Assembly (NCBI GenBank): GCA_022818135.1
Contig: JAFMSR010000017.1
Location: 5,253,403-5,317,402 of the forward strand
Reading direction: 5' to 3'
Length of the DNA: 64,000 nucleotides
DNA from: Saxidomus purpurata
Lineage: Eukaryota; Mollusca; Bivalvia; Venerida; Veneridae
Program-made: the position numbers and the translations under genes
Notes under the pieces: model-generated
Database searches by the model: none
Told to the model about the DNA's origin: nothing
What the model saw: the letters and a program-made list of their open reading frames with translations, nothing else
In this document: in pieces, positions 22,009-34,289 of the stretch
Position numbering within the stretch: the first letter of the stretch is position 1
How the letters are laid out: each line of letters begins with the position of its first letter

Positions 22009-23164
22009 ACGTTTGTTAAATTTCTATTCATACGTTGATGATAGTTATTTGAAGCTCATCTGACTAAGAAGTGGCCATGGAAAGCTTTTAGGATCGTTGG
22101 ATGTCCGTCCGTCCATTGTTCGTCAACAATTGCTTCAAATGGTTTCTTCTTATACACCACGTCATGGAGTATCATCACAACTAGCCTGGAGCATCCTAGG
22201 TTTAAGCTCTCTAAAACTTGTTCAGATGGTTTCAGTTGACTGAACAACGTGGCCACCAGAGCTAAAAATTTAAAAGTATTTAAAAAACTTCTTCTCCTTT
22301 ACCACAAGGCCCAGATTTTTGATACATGGTGTGAGACAAAACTCAATCAAGTTTATTCCAACCTAGTCTCTGGGGTTAATAGTGACCCCATTGTGCCAAA
22401 AAACTTACATAATGAAACCTTTAAAAATCTTCTTATGTGAAACCACAAGGCAGAGAGCTTAGATATTTGGTGTGTAACATTGTCTAGTGGGCTTCTACCA
22501 AGTTTGTTCAAATCAATACCCTGGGATCAGTATTATAAAGGAAAAACTTTACGAAATGTCTTCTAAGGAATCACATGGCATAGAGCTTAGATATTCAGTA
22601 TGTATGATTATCTAGTGGACCTCTACCATGTTGTTCAAATCATGAACCCGAAGTCAAAATTGACCCTGTCCGAGGGTAACTTTGTATAGAAAACAACTTC
22701 TTCTGCAAAACCACATGGTCTAAAGTTAAGATATTTAGCATGTAGCATTGTCTAGTAGACCTCTACAAAGTTTGTTGAAATCATGCCCCCGGGTCAAAAT
22801 TGAACCTGCAAGATAGGTCACTTGAAATAGGAACAATTTATAAATCTTCTGCAAAATCACAATGTGTAGAGCTTAGATATTAGTTCAGTTCGTCGCATTG
22901 TCTAGTGGACTCAACAAAGTTTGTTCTAATCTTACCCCTTGGGTCAATATTGGCCCTACCAACATGGTCACTTCTTTTACGTAGACTTATCTCGGGAAAA
23001 CTATTAAAATATTTTCTTCAAAAACTAGAAGGCCTAGAGCGCTGATAGTTGGTATGTAGCATTGTTTAGGAGTCCTTTACCAGGTTTGCTCAAAACATGT
23101 ACATGATCAAAATTGACCACGTCCTTGGGGTCCCTTGCCCGAATATACAGTTAAAATAAAAAAG
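22009..23164. other. Intronic dispersed repeats
   Basis: Mirror of 15,540-16,918. Contains the antisense repeat frame at 22,056-22,256 and ~160-bp CTAGACAATG-family units. No exon recognised. Confidence 0.55.
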
Positions 23165-23790
23165 CTAGCTTCCAGTGTGTACCTATTGCAACCAGCAACT
23201 TACATAGCGACTGCTTACTTTCTAAGCAACCACTGACTTCCTAAGCAACCATCAACATGGACCAGTGACTAGCGACTCATTTGGCAACCGCTTACTTCCC
23301 TAGCATTTCGTGACTTTCTTTGCAATCAAAAACTGCCCCAACAACCAGATACTACCCCTAGCAACCAGTAACTACCTTTGTAACCGGTGACCTCCCTTAG
23401 AAACAAGTGACTTCCTAGGCAACCTTTGATTTCTTAGCAACAACTTAGTCCTCTAGCAACCAATGAATTCCGTTAAGAATAAGTGTTTTCCTTAGCAACC
23501 ATTGACTTCCTGAGCAACAACTTAGTCCCATAGTAACAAGTTAATTTCCCAAGCAACCAGTATCTTTCTTAGCAACCTTTAGCAACCTCTTGCCACCAGG
23601 GTCTTACTTAGCAACCATTGATGTTCTTAGAAACTAGCAACTGTTGTTAGCTACTACTGTGTGCCCCTTGCAGCTGCTGCCTTTAGCAACCAGTGACTTC
23701 TATAGCAACTAGTGACTTTCCCTATGAACCAGTAACTTCCTTAGCAACTACAGACTCCCTTTAGCAAGAATGGACTTTCTTAGGTAAGTG
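23165..23790. repeat. Short-period TAGCAACC repeat, right arm
   Basis: Imperfect ~20-bp units of the type TTAGCAACCAGTGACTTCC, the inverted copy of the left-arm array. Confidence 0.85.
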
Positions 23791-25371
23791 CACTGGTATT
23801 CAGGTGAGTGATATAGGCAACCATGCCCCTCTTGTTTATTATTTGCCGAGAGAAAGTTTTGTCGGCTGGAATAAAAAACCCAAACCATAATTACAATGTA
23901 TATTTTTTTAAAGAACTTTTATGACGGCGATATTCGTAAAAATATAATTTAAAAAGGGCCTAAGCATGGACAAAGTCTCGAGTTGAACATAATCAATAAT
24001 AGTTTCAGTTACACAACCAATTTACATTATAAACAAAAAAACAAGTAGAAAGAAATGAGATGTGTACTTTTTCAAAAACGTAAAAATACAAGGTGGTAAT
24101 CTTCAACACAGGAATATACATGTAATACGTGTCGTCTGGCGCTATAAACCAAACTAAATTCGTTCTGTGTGTGCCTATATGTCAAATTGCCAAAAGAATG
24201 ATTGTCATGTAAAATCTAGGTCGAGTTCAAATATGAGTTATATTAAGTAAGAAACTAGGCTACCAGGTCAGATCATAGAAATACATTGTGTATGCCATAG
24301 ATGTGACATTAACAATCCAATCATCTTGGAAATTGGTCAGAAAGCTTTCTTTGGCAATGATTTCTAGGTCTAGTTTGAATCTTGGTCACCTGGGATTTAA
24401 AACTAGGTCACACGATCAAAGAAAACAAATCTTGTTAACACTCTAGAGGCTACATTTTTTACCCAATCATCATGAAAATTAATCAGAATGTTTGTCTCAA
24501 TGATTTAATAGTCTTATTAGAATCTAGGTCAAGTGTAACACGGTCAAATCAAAGAAATACCTTGTTAATTCTCAAGAAGCCTTGATAACACTCTATACAG
24601 GTCACAATTTTTCATTTGACTCTCATGAAACTTGCTCAGAAGGTTGTCTGTAACCTGTAGATGATCCCTATTGTTTTGGGGTAAGCTGGCCCAAGGTCAA
24701 GGTTACAGACCCGAACTTTGAAAATCGTTTCCGCTCAATATCTTAAGATATATTATTACCCACAGTATTCAAACGTCACAGGATGATACTAAGGTCATAC
24801 TAAGAAGATGAGCTCTTCTGTTTTTGCAGTCAGTGGCTCAAAGGTCAAAGTCACAGTGACCTGTGTTAGCTTTTCCTTGATATCACTGTACAGGTCACAA
24901 TTTCATTTGACTTTTATTAAACTTGCTCAAAAGGTTGCATGCAACCTGTAGATTATCCATATTGTTTTGTTGGTCAGTGGGTCAAAGGTTAAGGTCACAG
25001 TGATTCGAACTTTAAAAATAATTTCTGCTAGATATTTTGAGATCGAATTATCAACAACAGTCCTCAAAATTCATAAAATGATCTGTCGTACTGAGTAGAT
25101 GATCCCTTATATGAACTGTGTAAGATTTTCCTAAATATCCTTTAAATAGATTTTCACGTAACTTACCCAGAACAGTCAAGTCTCTCCAGTACAGCAAAAC
25201 TGGCCCTTATGGGGCACTTCTCCAAGCTAGAGAGATGAAATTTGGACTATTTGTTAAGTTTTGCAAACTAATTTCCCAAATTCCTATAACCGACCTTGAA
25301 TATGACCTACTTTCTTCTTTATTAAGTGCAATGATAATCAGGTGAGCGATATAAGGCCATTATTATACCCC
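23791..25371. other. Intronic dispersed repeats, no exon seen
   Basis: Mirror of 13,320-14,907. Many GTCAAGGTCAC words and no coding signal. Confidence 0.5.
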
Positions 25372-26545
25372 CCGAACACAAAGTGTAAAGGGAGTATACT
25401 GGATTCAGCTTGTCCGTCCGTCTGTCTGTCCGTCTGTAAACGGAATCTTGTGGACTCTAAATCTTAATGTTAATCAAAATCTGAATTTAATGATACTTCA
25501 CACAAGCGATAAGTACATGTACAATGCCTAGTTCAATTCCATGTTTCGGGTTTCTAGGTCAAAGGTCAAGGTCACAGGGGCTCAAAATAGTAAATTCTTG
25601 TACATGGCAAATCTCCAAAACCCCTAGTCAAAATTTAATGATACTTCACACAAGTGATAAGGACAATGCCTACATGTGTAGTTATACATGGTCCATGTTT
25701 CGGGTCTCTAGGTCAAAGGTCAAGGTCACAGAGGCTCGAAATAGTAAAATCTTGTGACGCTTAATCTCCAAAACTCTGGTCAGAATTTAATGATAATTCA
25801 CACAAGAGATACGGACAATGCCTAGTTGTGCATGGTCCATGCTTCGGATCTCTAGGTCCCTTGGTCAAAGGTCAAGGTCACAGGGGCTCGAAATAGTAAA
25901 ATCTTGTGACACCTAATCTCCAAAACCCCTGGTCAGAATTTACTGATACTTCACACAAGTGTTATGTACAATGCTTAGTTGTTCATGGTTCATGCTTCGG
26001 GTCTCTAGGTCAAAGGTCAAGGTTACAGGGGCCAGAGATAGTAAAATCTTGTGGACACTAAATCGCCAAAACCCCTGGTCAGAATTTAATGATACTTCAC
26101 ACAAGTGATAAGTATAATGCCTAGTTGTGCATGGTCAATGTTTGGGGTCTCTAGGTCAAAGGTCGAGGTCACAGGGGCTCGGGATAGTAAAATCTTGTGG
26201 ACGCTTAATATGTTAAACCCCTGTTCAGAAATTAATGATACTTCAAAGAAGTGATAAGTACAATGCCTAGTTGTGCATGGTCAATGTTTCTTGTCACTTG
26301 GTTAAAAGTCAAGGTCACAGGGGCTCGGGATAGTAAAATATTGTTGATGCTAAGTCTGCAAAACCCCTGGTCAGAATTTAATGATACTTCACAAAAGTGA
26401 TAAGTACAATGCCTAGTTGTGCATAGTCAATGTTTCGGGTCACTAGGTCAAAGATCACATAGGCTTAAGATAGTAAAATGTTGTGCGCTTTTAATCTCCA
26501 ATACCTCTGGTCAGAATTTAATGATACTTCACAGAAGCCTTAAGT
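25372..26545. repeat. ~145-bp satellite, right arm
   Basis: Inverted copy of the left-arm satellite. Units read CTAGGTCAAAGGTCAAGGTC, giving an AGGTCA direct repeat with 1-bp spacing plus an overlapping TCAAGGTCA. About eight units. Confidence 0.9.
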
Positions 26546-26678
26546 TGTGCAGGTCCAATAATTAAAGCATCAGTAAATTACATAAATTTTATATACTGTG
26601 TCATTGTGGTTTTCGGGGGTTATTCATCACCTTCTGTTGTAGTTCTAGTTGAATTTGTATCTAATGCGAATTTTACAG

Positions 26679-26810
26679 CTGAAATTGAGAACAGTCACAA
26701 TAGTAACAGGAGAAGGGCAGAAATTGAAAGATCGTGCTATGAAGGAAATCAATGAAATCAAAATCGGAACCCTGCGTCATGTACAACATAGATACACAAA
26801 GTTAATCCAG
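26679..26810 (+). CDS. Coiled-coil-like exon (LKLRTVTIV)
   Basis: Acceptor TTTTACAG and donor GTAAGC flank 44 codons reading LKLRTVTIVTGEGQKLKDRA, MKEINEIKIG and RHVQHRYTKLIQ. Phase 0 at both ends, so it can be joined directly to the HEPN exon as DKLTR-LKLRT. The spaced L/I/M and many K/E residues suggest an amphipathic helix or coiled coil. No known domain recognised. The exon is conserved in both arms with intact splice sites, which argues that it is or recently was functional. Confidence 0.55.
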
Positions 26811-28372
26811 GTAAGCAGTCAAGGTATTATTGTATTACCTTGTATTTGAACAATGTGAAGATAATTCATAATTGACAGAAACTACTTTCTTTAATCCCTT
26901 TTATAACCTCTCGCCCGGTAAAGGGTGTATGTCTGTCCGTTTGCCTATATGTATGTAGACACAACACTGTGCGCGCTTCATCTCTAAATTTAAATGGTAC
27001 CTAGTTGAGCATGCTATCGGAAGGTTTCATTCTGATTATTGTTTCACAGAGGTTTGGCCCATTTTTTCAATACAGTGTGCAAACGGATTTTTGTGCGCGC
27101 TTCATCAAGCATTGAATGACACCTTACAGGAGTGATTGGTACCAAGCCTACTTGTGCACGCTTTTGGCAGGTTTCGTTCGGATTATTTTTCACAGGGATA
27201 TGGCCCTTTGTTCTTTAGCTATGGGCTATGAGGACACTCACCGTCCGGCGTCCGTCGTACGTCGTCCGTCTGTAGGTTAGAGCTTAATTATTTGGCACGT
27301 AGCATTGTCTAGTTGACCTCTATCACAATTGTTCAAATCATGACCCCCGAGTCGAAATTTACCTCAGCCGGAAGGGTCTCTTCATTTCAAATAGGCTTAT
27401 ATTGGGAAAACGTCAATACTCTTCTTGTTTAAAACCACAAGGGTCAAAGGTTAGATATTTGGCATGTATCATTGTGTAGTAGACCTCTACGAATATCATT
27501 CAAATTAGGACCCCATGTCAAACTTTACCCTTCCCATAATGTGATTTTTAACATTTTATTATAGAAATGTGTGGGAGGGGCGTTGTCACGAAGAAGATTG
27601 ACATTTAACTGTGCTAGTCACGGACGGAACATGTTGAACTTTAAAGAATTAAGTATACTTCATAATAGTATATGGCAGTAACAGTTCTACCTTTTGGTAT
27701 AAACTGAGCAAATATAAGTCAATATGCATCCCAGAAAACAACTAGCATTACCTTACCAGCAGAAGGAGACATTTTAAACAATTTATAGGGGTTGGGAAAA
27801 AGCTCCCTTGACTGAACTTCTGTCTCAGGTTCGGCATGATGCATTTCATCACCAGTGATAATGCGATTGAAAAACGCATTCCCCTCCCATCTCTTATTTT
27901 CTAGAGGGCAGACAGTACATGTACTATATGGTTCAAGGACAACAGGTCAGGAATTTCAGTAATAATCAGGCATATCATCAAATAACGATTATAGTTACAG
28001 GACTAACACAAAAAGATCGTTTCACCAAATTTCACCAAAATAGTTCTGTTTACTCTCTTGAACGAAAAAATTTGACAAGAGTAGCGGCAAACTTGATGTT
28101 AATGATTTTTGTTGTGTCATTATATCAAGGCCGAGTTTCTTCATAACCAAATTACTCCAGATACTCCGTTTTATTTTCGACACTTTGGTCAGAACAGCAC
28201 TGTTCGCCGTTCTGAAAGTTCTCTAACTAGTATTGCTTTCAAAATTATTATTCCTGCTTTCCACATGCAGAGTTGCGTAGACTATGGGAAGGAAAACAAG
28301 AACGATAGTAAAATCTGTTTTGCATGGACAAGTTAAACATGTATCTCAACTATTAGTCACATACAATTGCAG
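26811..28372. other. Intron; no further exon found
   Basis: Contains dispersed repeats (CTAGTTGACCTC family at 27.3-27.5 kb). The frames at 27,919-28,336 have no convincing splice sites. An exon changing phase from 0 to 1 would be expected here if the flanking exons belong to one transcript, but I could not identify it. Confidence 0.4.
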
Positions 28373-28570
28373 GAGAAAGCTGTCCTGGTGAAATTTCCAC
28401 GGACTCGAGTGAATCGAAAAGAGCGATGCTTACGGAGAAACTTTGTCAAGCAGTGAAAGAAAAGGTAAAAAGGATAAGAGGACAACAGACAGATCCTGCC
28501 GTATTACAAAGAATAGGTTTGATGTTGCTTGTTAAAATGGGTGACCCTGAAAGCTACAGTGAAAGCACAG
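28373..28570 (+). CDS. Exon with AVKEKVKRI helix region
   Basis: Acceptor AATTGCAG and donor GTAGAG. In the open phase it reads ESCPGEISTDSSESKRAMLT, EKLCQAVKEKVKRIRGQQTD and LQRIGLMLLVKMGDPES, ending in ACA-G. Sixty-six codons, phase 1 at both ends. A Ser/Asp/Glu-rich start is followed by a basic, probably helical stretch. Joining it to the exon at 32,918 restores Gly (G+GT) and keeps the frame open. The upstream 26,679 exon ends in phase 0 and so cannot be joined directly. Function unknown. Confidence 0.5.
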
Positions 28571-29329
28571 GTAGAGAGCTTGATATTATATCATCTGTTT
28601 TATATCACAGATAGTAATTAAAATTGTCTGTACATCCCTACAACATTGCCCGGAGCATATCTTTCAAACAATGCTGGAAATATATTTTAAACTTTGAATA
28701 TTGGAAGCTGGCAGGACAATTTGCAATGCATAGTTTCAAGAACTCAAACCGTTTATTTTTATTTGAAGTTTTATTTCAGTTTTATTATCCAATTACATTT
28801 AATGTCTAAGCAATAACAGAGGAAAATAGTTACTAAAAATCAGAATAAGGACAGTGCAAAAGTACATGTAAATCTTAAGTCCTGCCTAATGTCTCATGTT
28901 TGATTATCCGAAACATAACTATAAGATTATTTAAGCACAGACTCAAACAGTAGAATATATATTGATTGAGTCAAGCAAGAATATTGTGCATAAGTACTAT
29001 AATTCATAAATTAGTAATTTCTGTCAAATCTCGATAAATATGTAAAACCGTCCAACCGAATTTTAAATGAAATTACAGGGCAACTTTAAAACTGAAGTGC
29101 GATAACTTTAGTATAGCTGGACTAATTTAATTCCGTTCTTACATGTATTTTCGATTTTAAAGAAGATAATGTTTCTGTTTGCGAGTGATTCAAAACAAAT
29201 CTGTATTGCTTTACACGACGGTAACAGTTTCTATAGCATTTGTAACTTTGAGTTGTTGCTTTTTTATGCCTATAAAGGCGTTTTTATGCCATATTGAAAT
29301 CGCACTGTCCATCCGTGTGTCCGTCACAT
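28571..29329. other. AT-rich intronic sequence
   Basis: Non-coding and mirrored in the left arm. The frame starting MSVHPYNIARSIS has no splice support. Confidence 0.45.
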
Positions 29330-29623
29330 CTTTCGTGTAAAGGCTGTAACTTTGTGATGCATGAAGGGATTTTCATATAACATGGCACAAATGTTCAACA
29401 CATGAAGACGACGTGTAGCCCACGTCCCATTCCAAAATGTCAAGGTCACACTTAGAGTTTAAAGGTAACGAAATCCTGTATATATAAATACATGTGTGCC
29501 CCGGCTGTAACTTTGTCATGCGTGAAGGGATTTTCAAATGATATGGCACAAATGTTCGGCACATGACGACGACGTGTCGCGTGCAAGACACACGCCCCTA
29601 CCTTAAAAGTTTGGGTCATACTT

Positions 29624-30230
<607 letters not shown>

Positions 30231-31453
30231 AGAGTTTAAAGGTAATGAAATTCTGTATATCTTCACAAGGTCGTGTCTTGGCAGTAACTTTGTCATGCGT
30301 GAAGAAATTTAAAATGATATAGCACAAATGTTCAGAACATGAAGATGACGTGTGGCTTGCAAGATCCATGGCTCTACATCAAAGGTCAAGGTCATACTTA
30401 GAGTTTAAAGATAATGGAATCCGTATATATTCACACATTCTAGTCTGGACTGTCAAAATGTCATGCATTGAAGGATTTTCGAAGAAAATGGGAACTATCT
30501 TACTTGCGTCTGCGTCGTCGTTAGCGTGACACCTTGATTAAGTTTTTCTTACCAACTTACTTTTTTTCAAAACCATTACAGATATTGATTTGAAACCTAT
30601 AATGCGTATTTACCGTTAATACCTCCATCAACAGACACGAGTACATAACTCTGTGAAGTTGTTTTGTCAGAATAATGACCTTTGTTCGATTTCGAAAGTA
30701 CATTGAACGTGGTTAAGTCTTCCGTAACATCCCACTATTTTCAAAACCAGTACAGATGTTGCTTTGAAACATAATACTTATTTACCATTATTACCTCCAT
30801 CAACAGACAATAGTACTTACTGACTCTCTCTCGCGAGCGTGATGACATCGGGAATGAGTTTTCGAGAGCGTTTCAATAAGCTCCGGAGCTTTCTTCGTAA
30901 TCGAACTAAAATAAATTCGTATTAACTAACAGACAAGAGTATATTATCAGAATTATGGTCCTTTTTCGACATAGGAAATTCATTGAATCTGGGTAACAAA
31001 AGTATATTGATATACAGTACATTGAAAACTCACTTTTCTGTTATACAATGCAAACATAAAGGGAGATAATAGAAAATATAAATGTAAGCGTATTACAAGA
31101 AATACAGTGCAACATTAAGTTGTATTGACAAACAACTGTTTTCTGTAAACAATTGCTCTTCATCAGAAATTATAATATAACAGAAAACGTTTTTAGAGAT
31201 ACTTTACTTTAATACAAGCATAAAAACGGTACTAACAGCTACAGTTTATACAACTTTAAGCAAGAGGTCGCTATTGAGACCCTTAGGGGATGAAGTATCA
31301 AAAGTGTGAAACGTCTCCTTTATCAACCCACTTATTGACTAAACCCTTTCAGACACTGCTGTGAAACATGGAATTCATGTATGCATCATGAATCCCATCT
31401 GTAGGCAAGAGAAGGTAACTCTGTCAAAGATTTTTTTCAAATAAAGACCCATT

Positions 31454-32917
31454 ATCGATTTAGAATCTCGTATACGTTTTACGCACCAGTCCATATTTTG
31501 ACATAACAATTTGAGATATTACTTTGAAAGTTTGAATATTTGTTAACCAGCATGACCCTCACATGTAGGCAATATAAGCTGTCAATTGTTTTTTTTAATT
31601 ATGGCCCTTACTGGACTTAAATCTCGGTTACGTTTTTCATACTTGTTCACTTATTGACTGAACCAAATGAGAATTACTTTGAAAGTTTGGCTGCTTATGA
31701 CACCAATCTATAAGCAGGAGTAGACAACTCTGTCAAAAATATTTTGATTGTACTAAGGAATTCCTAGTTAAAGTCTTGTGTGCAACTGGCGCTGTCATGC
31801 TCATAGATCATTATCCACTTGAAATATTAATTTAAACCTTTGCTGCAGTGTTCAGGAATATCAAACACTTAAGTTTAGATGACTTGCCTTGATATTGTTT
31901 TATTTACGTCCTTGTTAACAATTTTAAAATACAAAGCTTCTTGTTTTGCCTTTTACTCTCATAAGTTTTTTTTAATTGACAAGCACTGAGAAATGTCGAG
32001 TGGGCTGTCTTACTGATAGTTCTTGCAATATAACTTGCATAGAAACCTACGTCTTTATCTCAAAAGTCAAGGTCATTTTCTGGACTGTAACTCTGCCATG
32101 CATTGACGGATTTTAAAAAAGCTTGGCACAAATGTTCAGCACATCATGACAATGTGTCGCGTGCAAGATCCATAACCCTACCTAAACGGTCAATGCCACA
32201 TTTAGTGTTTAAATGTCAGGTAATCCTGTATACATGGTCTGCATGCATGGACGGATTTAAAAATTGCATGCCACAATTGTTAAGCACATTGAGTTGACGT
32301 GTCATGCGCAAGTCCTGTGTTTTTACCTCGAAAGTCAAGGTCACACTTAGGGGTCAGAAGTTTTAGAATCCTGTCTATGTACACTTGTTCATGCTCGAAT
32401 TGTAACTCTGTTATATTTGAAGAATTTTAAAATGAATTGGAACAAATGTTTTGCACATGGAGATAAAGTATCGCGTACAAGTATCGGGTCTACGCATTGA
32501 AGGTCAAGGTCACAGACTGTGTTGTACCACTTTAGGGGCATTTGCCAAAGTTTGAGGGGCAACTTTTGTTTGTGTTTCTTCTTTTGTGGGTTATTTTACA
32601 TATAGTGTAACACATTTTTATTATGATTAGATGTCCAAGGTAAATATTACTAGTTACTACTAAATGAAATGGCCATGCTTTTTTAGAATAAAAACAAAAT
32701 ACATTTCTGATGGAAGGGAACAGATATACCTTTACAGTTTGTGCTTGCAAGCCTTCTACTTTGCATTTGATGTATAGGATATGCTTGTCGCACAGCATTT
32801 GTACACATATATGTAGACATATCAGTGAGAGAACTTTAAGACAAATCCATGCAAAATTATTAAGCTGTACTTGTGTGTTATCTATCGTGCAGTACCAAGT
32901 TTATCTTTTTGTTGCAG
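31454..32917. other. Dispersed repeats between palindrome and next exon
   Basis: Contains ~165-bp-family units at 32.08-32.52 kb and repeats related to 43.6-44.1 kb. No gene other than the exon starting at 32,918. Confidence 0.55.
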
Positions 32918-33084
32918 GTGAATCTGCAAAAGATGAACATGATTCAATAAACGAATTGTACCATGACCTTTTAAACCATAATCTGTTTAAAGATGGCACA
33001 GACGAGGATGATTTTTCCTACAGCGGCTTTTCAGATGGAACATTATTTTCTGAAAAAAGCATATCGACAACTGCTGCAAATATG
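32918..33084 (+). CDS. Acidic exon A (ESAKDEHDS)
   Basis: Acceptor TTTTTGTTGCAG and donor GTAATA. It enters in phase 1 and reads ESAKDEHDSINELYHDLL, FKDGTDEDDFSYSGFSDGTL and SEKSISTTAANM, leaving in phase 0. Rich in D, E and S, likely disordered. It follows the 28,373 exon in compatible phase. The intron after it begins with about 180 bp that are repeated after exon B, so A and B arose by local duplication of an exon-plus-intron block. Confidence 0.55.
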
Positions 33085-33347
33085 GTAATACTTATAAACG
33101 TTTTTTTACGTTTTAATATTACGTATATTTACTGCGTTAGAAAAAGTATGGGACAAAGCTGGGTATATTACAATGAAATGTTGATAAGATCAAAGTCATC
33201 GGTGCAGTAACTTAAATAACGCGGCAGCGAACACCCTGATCATTGATTTATCGGGGCTACACATATGCGTATTGAAAGGAAATAACGAACGGGTCAATGT
33301 CATGTTTACTTTTTCTACAATGGATATTTTATTACTTTTCTCTGCAG

Positions 33348-33395
33348 AACATAGACGAGACTGACAGCGGCTTTTCGTCCCCTGCTACACAGGAG
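33348..33395 (+). CDS. Small exon B (16 codons)
   Basis: Acceptor CTTTTCTCTGCAG and donor GTAATA flank NIDETDSGFSSPATQE, phase 0 at both ends. The DSGFSS core echoes YSGFSDG of exon A, and the donor plus following intron match those of exon A, so it is a shortened duplicate. Being a multiple of three, it could be skipped without changing frame. Confidence 0.5.
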
Positions 33396-34280
33396 GTAAT
33401 ACTCGTAAACGTTTTTTTATATATACGGATCATGTACATATACTGTGTTGGAAAAGGTATAGAACAAAGTTAGGCATATTACAATGAAATGTTGATACGA
33501 TCAAAGAAATCGTCGCAGTAACTAAAATAATGCAGCAGCTAACACCCTGTTAATTGAGTTATCTTGTTGATATGGCTCGTTTGCTTTAACACAAGTGGGA
33601 CTGTTTGCGACTTACACCTATAAATCTACGCTTAGTATTATCACAGCAAACTTTAATTCGATATGACAGTGTGATGTTTGTTTCATAGATTTCAATTTTC
33701 TTGGCTACATCCTTACAAACTCAAACAAACGAACAAAGAGTAAAGATGTGTATTGGAGTTAGCTTGTTGATCGGTCTTTTGGTTTGTTCCTTTCCGTTTA
33801 ATAAATTCAGTAAACCTTTTTTAACAATTGAGAAGTTTCTCTCCAGAACACAATTAGGTGAAATTTCTTTCTGTCTATATTAACATCAACATATGTGGTA
33901 TAATGCTAAATTCTTTAAAAGTATACGGTTGATTTGTTCTCGTTAAGATAATTTATAACATTGTACATTTAAAACGCGATAAATCAGAGTGGTAATTCTG
34001 CTACAGTTTCAATACTGTCCTTGTACCTGTTTCCATAGATGAATTCAACTAGTAATACATATGAATCCGTTTGAAAGGTTATTCATATAACATGAGTCAA
34101 TCTTGCTTACTGCAATTAATACTTCGTTTAAGTTTACAATTCAAAAGTGAGAAATGAAATTGTGTCCAAAGCGTTTTCCCCAAAACAAAAAAAATAAATT
34201 AATTTTGAGATATATTAAAATGTTAGTCAAGATTATAAAAAACAACAACTCCTATGCTATTCTATTAAGTTATATTTTTC
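33396..34280. other. Intron, nothing recognised
   Basis: AT-rich. The frame at 33,701-33,883 lacks splice support. Confidence 0.4.
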
Positions 34281-34289
34281 CCATGTCTG

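Noticed and set aside
27919..28336. Extra exon bridging 26,810 and 28,373
   Set aside because: The frames are open but I found no convincing acceptor-donor pair that changes phase 0 to 1.
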